The notes beneath the pieces are model-generated. The model was not told the DNA's origin, did no database searches, and worked only from the letters and a program-made list of their open reading frames with translations. The translations under genes were made by a program, and so were the position numbers. From Phaseolus vulgaris (Eukaryota > Streptophyta > Magnoliopsida > Fabales > Fabaceae), in assembly GCF_000499845.2 (NCBI RefSeq), contig NC_023749.2:45454108-45518107 (forward strand): a stretch of 64,000 bases of DNA, written 5' to 3'. Below, one piece after another: positions 1-9,872 of this stretch; positions within the stretch are counted from its first letter, which is position 1; every line of letters starts with the position of its first letter.

Positions 1-63
1 GTTTGCAAAAAACTCTCTTTAAACAATTCACCCCCCTCTAGTTTAGAACCATCTTTTCTTACA
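1..63 (+). repeat. 3' end of the 5' LTR
   Basis: Matches 5307-5369 except for two A/G differences and ends in CA directly before the primer site. The rest of this LTR lies upstream of the window. Confidence 0.85.
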
Positions 64-65
64 AT

Positions 66-82
66 TGGCATCAAGAGCTTGG
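66..82 (+). promoter_or_regulatory. primer-binding site, tRNA-iMet-like variant
   Basis: TGGCATCAAGAGC begins two bases after the LTR end. It resembles the plant initiator-Met primer site TGGTATCAGAGC with one substitution and one extra A. Position fits a primer site; whether the variant still primes is unknown. Confidence 0.6.
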
Positions 83-122
83 TTCTTGAAAGTTATTCAA
101 GTTGATCCTAAAAATCTTTTTA

Positions 123-1845
123 ATGGCTGATAGACTACCTTTTGGGGAAGGTGCTTCAATTAACAGACCACCTTTGTTTTGTGGTTTGAACTACCAGTTT
201 TGGAAAGTAAGAATGAAAATATTCATGGAATCTCTTGACAAAGGAATTTGGGATGCAATTGAAAATGGTCCTTTTATCCCAAAGTTTGAAAAGGATGGAT
301 CTGTCATTGAGAAACCATGGTCTCAATGGACTGATGCAGAAAGCAAAAAGGCCAAATTCGATTGCATTGCCAAAAATATTATAACCTCTGCTTTAAATTC
401 TGATGAGTTTTTCAGGGTCTCGCAATGCAAATCATCAAAAGAAATGTGAGACACTTTGGAAGTCACTCATGAAGGAACAAATGAGGTGAAAAGAGCTAGA
501 AAGCATGCTCTTATCTAAGAGTATGAGATGTTTAGAATGCTTAAAGGAGAAACAATTGCTGAGGTGCAGAAAAGATTTACGCACATCATCAATCACCTTA
601 TGAGCCTAGACAAGACCTTTGATAAAGAAGAGCTGAACATCAAGATCTTGAAATGTCTTGATAGAGCATGGCAACCAAAGGTAACTGCTATTTCCGAATC
701 TAAAGATCTAACATCATTAAGTGTTTCTTCTTTGTTTGGAAAGCTTAGGGAACATGAGCTAGAGATGAATAGACTCAATGTTCAAGAGAGTGAAGATAAG
801 CACACAAGGAGCATAGCCTTAAAAGCATCCAAACACAAGGGAAAGCAAGATTCTAGTGATGAGGAAAACCTTAGCTTGTTGTCAAGAAAATTCAGCAAAT
901 TCCTAAAGAGAAACCGCAACAAAGACAACAACAAAGATAGGTATGGAAACAAGAAACCCAATGAATTCAATTCAAATAACTATACTTGTTTTGGTTGTGG
1001 TGAGCAAGGTCATATAAAGGCAGACTGTCCAAACAAGAGCAAAGAGAAAAAGACTAGTTACAAGGAGAAGAAAGGCAAGACAAAAAGAGCCTACATAGCT
1101 TGGGATGAAAATGAGGTGTCATCATCAAGTTCTTCATCAAGTGAAGATGAAAAGGCAAACATATGTTTGGTAGCTGAAAATGATGATGAATCTTGCAGCT
1201 CAAGTGAGGTAAGTTCATGTGCTTCCTTAAATAAACAAAATTATAGTGAATTACTTAAAGCTCTTCAAGAAACACATGATGAAGCTAATAGATTGGTTCT
1301 TTCAAACAATCGATTGAAAGATCTTAACAGTTGGCTTGAAAAGAGAGCTAAATCACTTGAAGAGGATCTAAAAAAAGCAAAAAGTGATTTTGAAAAATTG
1401 GAAAATCATTTAAAAAATGCCTCTTGCAAGTGTGATACTCTCATTTGCAAAAATTGTGAAAATCTTGAGAAAAAGGTTCATTATCTTGTTGAAACTGTGG
1501 ACAAGCTTTCAAAGGGGAAATCAAACTTTGAGAATGTCTTGGCATCTCAAAGCTGTGTTTTTGGAAAGGCTGGTTTAGACTTTAATCCACAAAATAAGCA
1601 AGATAAGTTTTCAAATTTTTTTTTTAAGAAAATCAGAAAAACAACCGATTGTTAAGACGAAACAACCAGTTGTTACATGCTTTTACTGCATGAAGAAAGG
1701 CCACTCTGTTAGGTTCTGTAAAATAAGGAAATATTATGTTCCAAGAGGTTTTATAAAATGGATTCCTAAGCGATGTGATGTTTCTAACTGCAAAGAAAAG
1801 ACAAACGGACCCAAATTTGTAAGGGGACCAAATCTTGCTACTTGA
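123..1845 (+). pseudogene. Sirevirus-like gag with two in-frame stops and one frameshift
   Basis: Gag forms the particle that packages element RNA. The frame opens at ATG 123. Its first about 100 residues carry the UBN2/DUF4219 signature (N-Y-x-x-W-K-V-R-M). Stops at 447-449 (TGA) and 516-518 (TAA) interrupt it; the frame continues in register from 528 to 1655. A CCHC knuckle (CFGCGEQGHIKADC) is encoded at about 987-1028, then a Ser/Asp/Glu-rich stretch (about 1116-1210) and a long heptad-like coiled coil (about 1230-1530). After a run of ten T (1616-1625) the homology shifts to the +1 frame, which encodes a second knuckle (CFYCMKKGHSVRFC, from 1678) and ends at TGA 1843-1845. As written it cannot give full-length Gag. 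Confidence 0.75.
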
Positions 1846-2650
1846 AATCGTTTATGGAGGAAATATAAAGAAAAAGGAAGAACTGAGTCAAGTGATCAAG
1901 CTGTTGAAGAAAAAGGCAGTCATTGAAGCTGAATCAATGCTATGCAAAAGACCTCAACAGTGAAAAGAGGCTTCTTGATCATAAAGCACATGGCTCATTG
2001 AAGAATCAACATAAGGATAAGACTTTCCTTTATTTGTTCTTAATTTCTGTTTCAAAGCTCTTTTTTAAGGTTAAGCAATCTTTTTATAATCAATGTCATC
2101 TGCTTTGAACTGCTTCTGCTCATGGTTAAAATTCAAAAACAAGTTTTTAACTGCTACAGAAAAACAACCGATTGTTTCTTCGAAACAACCGATTGCTTTG
2201 GGTCTGACAACACTATGAATAAATGGTTTTAATTGCTATTTTGAATTTCTATCCGTTGCAGATCAATTTAAAAGAGAGAATCTTGGTCAAAGAATCTGTT
2301 TTGAAAGCTGATTATGTTTAGAAAGAAGTTACAACAGTCATAAAGGAATATATTCCAAAATCTTGGAATTTCAAGAGCCTTAATGACTAGTCAAAGATCA
2401 CATGTGAAGACCATGTGATTTTCAGCCTTTTCTGACATTTTCTGTGCAGAGCAGAGTCAAGTCCTCTCTCTGAAAACCAGGTACCCATTTGAATGAAATT
2501 AAATTCAAATTGATTCTCTTACTGCTATAAAATCTGGTGCAGATTTCTTCCACAAGAACAACCAATTGCAACATCTCTTGCAATATCTCTTGCGACATCT
2601 CTTGCAAAAATCTGTGAAGTGTGTTCTTCTCTGTTTTCGTCTCTACCATC
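1846..2650 (+). other. non-coding junction where pol would be expected
   Basis: Short open stretches only, without pol motifs. It contains one pair of near-palindromes at 2163-2197. The last about 230 bp before the next ORF include a short CTCTTGCAA-like tandem stretch at about 2570-2610. Confidence 0.6.
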
Positions 2651-3853
2651 ATGGAATCAACTCCTCCCACCTCAAAGAGAGTCAAAACCAGGGCTGTAAG
2701 GTCTGGAGGAAGGCTAGAAGGTTGGTTTTCTAGAGACAATGATCTCATTGAGAAGTATAGGTATGAAACAAGTATCAAGAAGATAAACAACCCCAAGGTT
2801 GTATGCTTTGATTGGCTGAAAAGTCAAAAGCTTGATAATGTGAGAAGGCTGCTCAAGGATCAATCTCTCAGAAAGTTCCTGGAGATGAAGGGAAACATTT
2901 ATCTAGATTTGGTGAGGGTGTTCTACACAAACTTGAAGTTTGAGGGAAACAATCTAGTCTCTCATGTGAAAGGTGTAGAAATGGAGATAACTCATGAAGT
3001 ATGGACTGCTGTTGCTGGTCTTAAGTTCTCTGGTCTGAGAATCAACAAGGGAAACCTTGGAGTGGTGGAGGATTTTAACAAAATCCAATTCTACAAAAGT
3101 TGCTTAAGGAATAAACATGCTCAAGTTAGTACATGCTCGGTTGGAGGTTTGAAGCTTGATGAGAGATTGCTTGCTCTCATTGTAACTTGGATTCTAACTC
3201 CAAGGGGGAGTAATCATTCTGTGCTAACTGAAGAAGATCTGGTTTATATCTTCTACATCACCAAGAAAATCAAAATCAATTGGATCCATATCATCAAAGA
3301 ACACATGCAAAAAGCCATGAGGTTAGGTGATTATCATTATCCATATGCTGTTTTGATATCTAAATTTCTACTCTATTTTGAAGTTAATCTTGAAGATGAA
3401 ACTTCTGAGTTGGTCAAGTCAACTCAAGAGTTGAGCAATGGATCACTAAGCAAGATGGGTTTTACAAAAGTAGGTGGAAAATGGATAAGCAAGGATGGTG
3501 ATCATGGTGCCTCATCTAGTGGTGCTGCTAATCTAGAACAAGATGAACCTGCTGATATGGATGTTCAAAATGAATATCAACCTGAAGATTATCAAGATGC
3601 TGGACCTAGTGCTGGTGCTAGAGATCAGGAAGATGGAATGCCAACCATGTCTTCTTTTGAAAGATACATGATCAATAGGCTTGATACATTTGGGGAGAAT
3701 CAAAGAAATCTTCATGATCTGTGTGTTAGCAACTTCCAAAACATTGATAACAGATTCAACAACATGGATGCAAGATTCATGACTCTGGATGAACAGATTG
3801 AAGCTGTTCAGAATGAAATTTTTGATCTTCAGTTTGCTGATGAAGAAGAATGA
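2651..3853 (+). CDS. element-encoded ORF2, 'putative plant transposon protein' type, 400 aa
   Basis: An uninterrupted 400-codon frame starts at ATG 2651 and ends at TGA 3851-3853. Residues about 1-30 are basic; about 40-260 form a globular helical domain that I recognise by general likeness as the 'putative plant transposon protein' family (Pfam Transposase_32), common in plant LTR elements and of unproven function. Residues about 285-330 are acidic, Gly/Ser-rich linker. The tail (about 335-400) looks coiled coil, with repeated F-x-N-x-D/R-F-x-N-M-D spacing. No DDE triad, RT or protease motif is seen, so calling it a transposase is not supported. It stays open although gag of the same copy is broken. 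It could be an RNA- or particle-binding helper, or a captured host domain. Confidence 0.7.
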   Translation: MESTPPTSKRVKTRAVRSGGRLEGWFSRDNDLIEKYRYETSIKKINNPKVVCFDWLKSQKLDNVRRLLKDQSLRKFLEMKGNIYLDLVRVFYTNLKFEGNNLVSHVKGVEMEITHEVWTAVAGLKFSGLRINKGNLGVVEDFNKIQFYKSCLRNKHAQVSTCSVGGLKLDERLLALIVTWILTPRGSNHSVLTEEDLVYIFYITKKIKINWIHIIKEHMQKAMRLGDYHYPYAVLISKFLLYFEVNLEDETSELVKSTQELSNGSLSKMGFTKVGGKWISKDGDHGASSSGAANLEQDEPADMDVQNEYQPEDYQDAGPSAGARDQEDGMPTMSSFERYMINRLDTFGENQRNLHDLCVSNFQNIDNRFNNMDARFMTLDEQIEAVQNEIFDLQFADEEE

Positions 3854-4010
3854 AGGAAAATCAACCGATTGGTTATCAGAACAATCGATTGTTTTCTTGC
3901 TGTTACATATGGTTTTTAAATTTCTTTCTTTCTGCTGTTGCTGCTTTAATTCTGATGTAATCCAAACAATATCTTGTTCTATATCTTATATTTGTCTATT
4001 TGTGAAGACA

Positions 4011-4022
4011 AATAGGGGGAGA
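4011..4022 (+). promoter_or_regulatory. internal polypurine tract copy
   Basis: AAATAGGGGGAGA is the same string that precedes the 3' LTR at 4230-4241, here about 220 bp upstream of it. Sireviruses are reported to carry multiple tracts before the 3' LTR, which fits. Confidence 0.6.
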
Positions 4023-4229
4023 TATATGTTGTGTTTTAAGTTTATGTTTTCAGTTGATAAAACAGTTTGGGTTATGTAATATGTTTCTGATATTATGCTT
4101 TGAACTTTAACTGTTTATTTGTGCGCTAACAAAATATCAGAAGTTCAATGTTTTGCTCAAAGTTCTATTACAGGAACTGCTTCAGATTTAATCAGGTACA
4201 ACACAAGCATCATGGATTTGTCTTCATCA

Positions 4230-4241
4230 AATAGGGGGAGA
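4230..4241 (+). promoter_or_regulatory. polypurine tract of the 3' LTR
   Basis: Purine-rich AAATAGGGGGAGA ends one base before the TG of the 3' LTR, the expected place for plus-strand priming. Confidence 0.75.
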
Positions 4242-4242
4242 T

Positions 4243-5369
4243 TGTTGAACCAAGTGGTGTTCAAGTTTTGAAGAATCCAAATCATTTGAAGGATGTTGAA
4301 GCCTTGGCTGTGCTTGATGTTGCTGTGCTGGTTTAGCTTATTTCTGGGGTAGTTTATATGTTGTAATCCACCCTTTGATTAAATCTAAAGTATTAGCATT
4401 CTCAATCTTTGTGAAAGTAAAATGTTTTCAAACTAAGTTAAAACAACCGATTGTTTTATCGAAACAACCAATTGTTTGTATTTAGGTGTTTTGAGGAAAA
4501 GATTGAAAAATGTTTTTAAATAGTTGAACTGTTAAAGTACCAAAACAACCGATTGTTTGTTTTGGGACCATAACAGAAAAACTGTTTTCTGTTTGACGGA
4601 GCTTTAAATGATTTAACTGCTTACGCTCCAGTCATTAAATGTTTTGACCAATCTTTTAATGCAATTTAAGAGTTTGTTAAGATTTGGTAACAAACTACAT
4701 CTTTGAATATATTCAGAAAAACAGATTTGAGATTTAAGAATCTTTGAAAAAGTTTTTCCTAAGAGTTTAGTTTTTGAGTTTTTCAAAGAGCTGAGATTGC
4801 TAAGAATTTGTGTATGGAATAGGATTCTGCTTGTATTGATTTCAGATTATCTTCTGTAACAAGTGTAATCCTTGTACTCTGTTGAACAAGTATTCGTTTC
4901 TGTGTTTGCTGAGATTGGCTGTGTGTTCTTGAGGGGATCAAGATCAACAATCTTAGTGTTGGTGTGTTGACCAAGGAGAGTGTGTTTCTTGAGGTGTTCA
5001 AGGTCATTCTCTTGGTTGTTGTGTAAGTGATCAAGGTGTGATTGTTTAGTGGATTTACTCAGGGTTTTTGAGAAGACTAGATGTAGCTCTGGGTTTGGAG
5101 TGAACCAGTATAAACAACTGTGTACAATCTCTCTATCTCTAACTCTTTAAATTCAGTTTATTTTGTTGTTTACTGGTATAAACAACCGATTGTTTCTACG
5201 AAACAACTGATTGTTTTTCTGGTACTACAGCTTTTGCTTGCTGTTTTGGCGAACTGAATTTCTGAATCAATTGTTTCCTGAGATAAATTCATTCTAGTTT
5301 TGAAAAGTTTGCGAAAAACTCTCTTTAAACAATTCACCCCCCTCTAGTTTAAAACCATCTTTTCTTACA
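4243..5369 (+). repeat. 3' LTR, 1127 bp
   Basis: Begins TGTTGAAC right after the purine tract and ends in CA at 5369, where similarity to the 5' LTR stops. It contains two pairs of near-palindromic motifs (4442-4476 and 5181-5215) and a single copy at about 4543-4556. A related minus-strand fragment lies at about 56680-57000. Confidence 0.8.
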
Positions 5370-5734
5370 ATAACGTCCAAATCTTTTAGAGGTATACAAA
5401 TCATGTTGATCTTGTATCTCTGCCCATCTATAATTACTGGACACTCAGCACACATGGAAGAAGTTACTATAATACCTTTTGTTGGTGTAGATACCACCAA
5501 ATCAAATTCTAACTCTCGGACTGGCAACTTAAGTTTCTTAGCACAATCTAAATATATTAAAGAATGGGTTGCCCTAGAATAAAATAATACAAATAACAGT
5601 GTTCCAAGGATAGAACAAATACCTCTAACAAGGCTATTAGATTGTGAAGCCTCAGCTCCACTAATGGCAAAAACCCTGCGTGCTGCTCTGGGTTTTTTTA
5701 TTACTATTTTGTTGTACTTACTGCACTCCGCCAA
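5370..5734 (-). pseudogene. gypsy aspartic protease N-terminal part (RVP_2-like)
   Basis: The minus-strand frame has the hydrophobic start, the D/S-H-S-L-I-like segment with the catalytic position degraded (YSRATHSLI), a C-P-V/I-x-I segment and ends in K-D-L-D-V-I, which in intact relatives leads into the second half of the protease. The frame is shifted by one relative to gag near 5718-5734. The break at 5370 is the insertion point of the neighbouring element. Confidence 0.7.
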
Positions 5735-6709
5735 AATTTGGAGCTCTCAACTGGACACGACATTCTTTTGTTGCATGACCATACCTGTGACATCTATCAC
5801 ATGTCACATTTGACACTGAATGAGGGAAAAATCTAACAACATGTGGCCCACCGCATCTAAAACATTTGAAACTAGGTGGGGATTGAGAATTGGGTCTTCC
5901 GCTGCTATAAGATTGAGGTCTGAAATAAGGTTTCTTTCTATCTTCATATTTAGGCATGCTTTTAGAAGGTCCTCCCACTTGAGGCTTAGCAAATCTGCTA
6001 CTACTTTTCAAACTCTCCACTACTTTTGCTTTCTCCACTGTAGCAAGGAAATCTCTAATGGACATAGGAATCACCACTTCTTTAAACTCCTGCATCAACC
6101 CAAACTCAAATTTTCTACATCTCTAAGCCTTAGTCATGGTTTGGGTGTAGAATCTAGCTAGGTGTTTGAACCTAGTAGCATATTCAGTGATTGAAAGATT
6201 TCTTTGTTCTAGTTGCATGAATTCAATTTCTTTTGCATATCTGACACTATCAGGAAAATACTCTTCCAGGAATCTTACTTTGATGTTCTCCCAAGTGGCA
6301 TCTTCTCCTTTGTCTTCCATCATTTGCTTCATGCCTATCCACCAGAATTCAGCTTCTTCAGTTAGTACATAAATGACATAGGATAACTATCTCTCTTCAG
6401 GGCATTGACTAGCTTCAAAGATTCTTTCTATATCTCTCACCCACTTGTCTGCTTCATCTGGATTTACCTTTCCATTAAATTTGGGTGGATTGTGGCTCAG
6501 AAAATCCTTCAGACTAAATGTATGGGGTTGTTGATGAAGCTGAGATGCTTATGCTGCTAATCTAGTTGTTTCTAATTGATGAAGAGAGGTCTGATGTTGT
6601 TGTGCCATAATAGCACTCTGTTGTTGCAAGGTTGTTGCCATCATCTCTATTGACTAGCTTAGTCAGGCATATCTATTGGTGGAGGAGGAGTAAGTGGTCT
6701 ACGTGTCAT
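5735..6709 (-). pseudogene. gypsy gag (Retrotrans_gag domain plus CCHC knuckle)
   Basis: The minus-strand reading from ATG 6709 has a Pro-rich start, then the retrotransposon gag core: W-W-x-G-M-K-Q and E-E-Y-F-P-D-S-V-R-Y at about 6330-6230, and Q-x-S-I-T-E-Y-x-x-R-F at about 6200-6165. An in-frame TAG at 6125-6123 separates this from the rest (6098-5718), which has a Lys/Ser-rich linker and two Cys/His clusters (CFRCGGPH and CDRCHRYGHATKEC). Further breaks occur between 6709 and 6400. Target RNA-binding protein of the element when intact; here decayed. Confidence 0.75.
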
Positions 6710-7116
6710 CTTCTAAGCACATAAAGAATTGGATTAGAAATTACTAAAAATTTCCAACTACACCTTTAAGACAAATTAACTTTAAAGAAATAATCATACA
6801 AAACAGGTAAAAACCAATCAAAACTTATATCTAAAATGTACTCTAGCTACTTAGAATTAAGATAAAAAATAATCTTGATCCAGTCATGAGTGTGCACTCT
6901 CACCACTCTATCAAGATTCTTTTCATTCTTAATATTTTCATCTTTATTCATAACAACTAATTTGACTCAAGCACAAACAAAATTTCAAGAAAACAACTTT
7001 GTTAAACATCCTATTAGAAACTTTTAGCTAAGTTTTGAAGCTAAACTTTAACAAAAATATACACGCAGGAGAAACACAATAAACCCACTACCCTCAGGTT
7101 ATCCTAAGGATGAACT
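6710..7116 (-). other. gypsy leader between primer site and gag
   Basis: No frame or motif seen; length and position fit a 5' untranslated leader. Confidence 0.5.
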
Positions 7117-7128
7117 GCTCTGATACCA
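7117..7128 (-). promoter_or_regulatory. primer-binding site, tRNA-iMet
   Basis: Minus strand reads TGGTATCAGAGC, the exact plant initiator-Met primer site, five bases from the LTR end. Confidence 0.85.
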
Positions 7129-7133
7129 TTAAA

Positions 7134-8060
7134 TGTAACACCCTAGAAAATAACGTTTGATTAATACAATACAGGTTCTACATATTTCTATACAAACTTA
7201 GAGTTTTTCAAAACATTCCTAATACATGATTAGGACATATAGAAATACAAATATTTACAATATAAGTTTCAAAATCAACACCCTAAAGCTCTTCAGACCC
7301 TCTGACACCTGTAAGATCATCTACTTGTGTACGTAGTACAATCATCGCAGTTCAAACACAACAAGAAAATGAAGGGTAAGCTAGTGAAAATAGAATTTTA
7401 TAATATACACAATTAAATCAAAAGAGAAAACCAAATTGTGTGATCAATTTCTCAAATTATTCAATCTTCTTCAAATCCCAACAATAAAACAATCACATAG
7501 ATCTCACATGGATCTACACATCCAAGATATTCAACAAACAAAATAACATTTGATGCCTTCCGGAAGACCCTTATTAAGTAAGTCCTACCAGAGACTAACA
7601 TCTGATCCAAAGATTACCAGTGAATCCAACAGAAAGGATCATGGTAAGTTCAATACAACCCAAGTCGTGCATCTCATATGTCACGGTGTGCATGAACTCC
7701 CCCATCAACTTCTCACCACCTGATATCTTAGTCTGTGTGACTTAGATCATCTGTGCAACTCGGAGATCTCTGTTACCACATAGGCATCAATACTTAATAC
7801 ACATAAAAACATCAGTCCATACATTATCCCAAATGTATGAATTCAATTTCATTCCATTTTCATCATACAATATCATTCAAAAACACAATCCACAATATTC
7901 AAAATTCTATTTAACATTAAAAAAAAATACTTAAATACTAAACCATGAAAATCTAATATTTCTACAAGTTTAAATAATATATAAACAAATAATACAATAT
8001 ATAAACACACAACATCCCTACAAGAGAAATTGAATATTGGGACCAGGTCCCCTGCACATC
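7134..8060 (-). repeat. 5' LTR of the gypsy element (outer boundary approximate)
   Basis: The inner terminus is TGTAACA on the plus strand at 7134. About 7368-7850 is clearly related to about 32960-33450, which marks it as a dispersed LTR. The outer end could not be fixed: no clean second terminus is visible before the duplicated block at 8064. Confidence 0.6.
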
Positions 8061-8063
8061 CAG

Positions 8064-8812
8064 ATCTTCTAGTCTAGGGTGCTATTAAAACTTAAATTTA
8101 GCTTCCCTTACTGTACTGATCAGAGCTCAGTTCTCGGGTAGAGTGGGGGACAACTCGGTTGTTGGGCTTGGGTAAGACTTGCGTAAATGGTCTTCTTCCA
8201 GGGATGGGCCCAAAGCGTACAATAAGGTCGTTGCGCGAAATAATTTTATGTACACATGCTTATAGATATATATGGGGCGGTGAATATAATATTTTTTATT
8301 ATTGTGTATATTTGTTATTATTACGTGTCAATATTTTTTTGTTGCATGTGGATAGTTGCTATTAACCCTAAGAAGATAGGGAGGTGCATTGGTAACAAAA
8401 AGTGGCCTGCAGTTAGCACTTGAAGATCATTGGTGCCCATGGCAGATGGTTTTTTGTTAGAGATAAAAGTTTAATGTGATTATTTTCAGTTGATATTTGC
8501 TTATCTCCATTGAGAGTTGTTGCATGTTGCATGTGTGTTGATAAAAGGAGATTGAGTCTTCAGGTAAAGGTACACGGTTTATTGTGCGCTTTTCTAAACT
8601 GTTACTTTTGGTGAGCCCTAACTGACTTGATCGTCGGAGTGTAATCAACAGGTAGGGCGCCCTTTGTCCCAACGAAATCTTATTCTAGCGCAATAAGGAG
8701 ACATGGATCTGATTTCAAAAGAGGTAGATCCAGGAGGAGGCGTTCAACCGGAGACATAGTCAAATCTTCTACCTTAGGGTGCTATTAAAAATTAAATTTA
8801 GTTTCCATTACC
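8064..8812. repeat. unclassified segment bounded by an about 48-bp direct repeat
   Basis: About 8064-8111 and 8765-8812 share a TCTTCTA..AGGGTGCTATTAAAA..TTAAATTTAG..TTCC block. The roughly 650 bp between is richer in GC than the surroundings, has no long frame on either strand and no visible gene. It could be a small mobile element, a solo LTR with a duplicated edge, or a segmental duplication. Confidence 0.5.
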
Positions 8813-9780
8813 TTAATTGCTTGTTTTCCAAGCAACTTTTAGAATTTTATTCCCCATAGTCTAAGAAAAAAAATCATGATCCATTTTCTAGAAAATCATG
8901 TTATTGTGAGTTTTTATTTAAACATTACATAAGTCTCACAAAATGGTAAACTACTCTTTTTAAACTATTTTTTTATCAATTGCTATTATACGAATTTATG
9001 AAATTTGTTATTGGCAGTTTTTTAATTTTCAATTTGATATTCAAATTAAACAGTTGATTTTGAGTTTTGACCTGTTTATTTTGAAAATTGTTTTTCTATT
9101 TTAAATTGATTTTTTTTTTCAATTTTATTTTTAAAATTAAAGATATTTGTAAATTTAGTAATATATCATGTATTTAGATAATTTATATATCTTCTTCATG
9201 TATATTCATATTTATTAAAATTATTATAATTTTATATTGTTAATATAAGTATACGAATAATAACATTATTTATTAAATTTTAATATTATATATATAAATA
9301 ATAAAAATAAAAAATACGAATAAACAATAAAAAAACACCTATGTTAAAGCTAATAATAATATTATAAAAATTAAAATACTTAAATATATAAACATTTTAC
9401 TTTATTGGTTCCACTTCACTCAACTCATTAAACTCTTTAATGTACTAAATTAAATTGAAGATATAATTACTTTTTCTATTGTTAGTTATTAATTTTTGTT
9501 AAATTTAGTTAATTATTAATTAAAATTCATTATCGTTCTCATCAGAACTACCGTAACTAAAACTGAAATTTTATTTGTTAACGATTTTATTATTACTAAT
9601 TAATTGAATGAAAATGATCATATTGATGTATTTTGAAAAGTTAAAAGAAAAACTTATTAAATAAAACAAAATAAAATAAATAATTAGATTATAAACACCA
9701 TTAAACCTTCCTTTTCTTGTTAATACTTTCTTCCATGCTAATTAAGGGTTTTCTGAATTGAGAATTAAGTTATAATCGTT
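8813..9780. other. AT-rich spacer upstream of the UBC gene
   Basis: Long A/T runs without frames. The last about 100 bp is likely core promoter of the gene that follows, but no unambiguous TATA box stands out among many AT words. Confidence 0.5.
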
Positions 9781-9872
9781 CTCAGCGTTCTTCATATATC
9801 TATGCCAGTGAGAGAAATTCTCTCTCCCTCTCTTTAGAAACCCTATTGCGCGCTTTGCAATCCAGCTCCACA

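Larger units (their letters stand above)
1..5369 (+). mobile_element. Sirevirus-like Copia LTR retrotransposon, non-autonomous (5' LTR cut by window edge)
   Basis: The first 63 bases recur at 5307-5369 with two mismatches, so they are the end of the 5' LTR; the full 3' LTR is 4243-5369. Between them lie a primer site, a gag-like frame with zinc knuckles, an unrelated intact ORF (2651-3853) and two purine tracts. No protease, integrase, reverse transcriptase or RNase H motif is visible in any frame between about 1850 and 4240, so the element could not copy itself and would depend on enzymes from a relative. Gag style (UBN2-like start, Ser/Asp/Glu-rich stretch, coiled coil, second CCHC knuckle) points to the Sirevirus lineage. 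It is inserted in a Ty3/gypsy protease on the opposite strand. The presumed 5-bp target copy on the right is 5370-5374; the left one is outside the window. Confidence 0.85.
5370..8060 (-). mobile_element. Ty3/gypsy element, 5' part, interrupted by the Sirevirus-like insertion
   Basis: Read on the minus strand, an LTR (about 8060 to 7134) is followed by a tRNA-iMet primer site (7128-7117), a leader, gag (about 6709-5740) and the start of an aspartic protease that stops dead at 5370, where the other element begins. The remaining pol should lie left of the window. Several stops and a frameshift show it is dead. Confidence 0.75.

Noticed and set aside
1640..1674. Paired near-palindromes as a CRISPR-like array
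   Set aside because: Plant nuclear DNA, pairs not arrays, spacers of only about 5-7 bp and no cas genes.
2651..3853. ORF2 as an env-like gene
   Set aside because: No signal peptide or membrane segment visible, and it sits where pol should be.
7117..7128. A tRNA gene at the TGGTATCAGAGC sites
   Set aside because: Only the primer-complementary stretch is present, with no cloverleaf around it.
8159..8365. 68-codon frame in the 8064-8812 segment
   Set aside because: Short, hydrophobic toward its end, no homology recognised.
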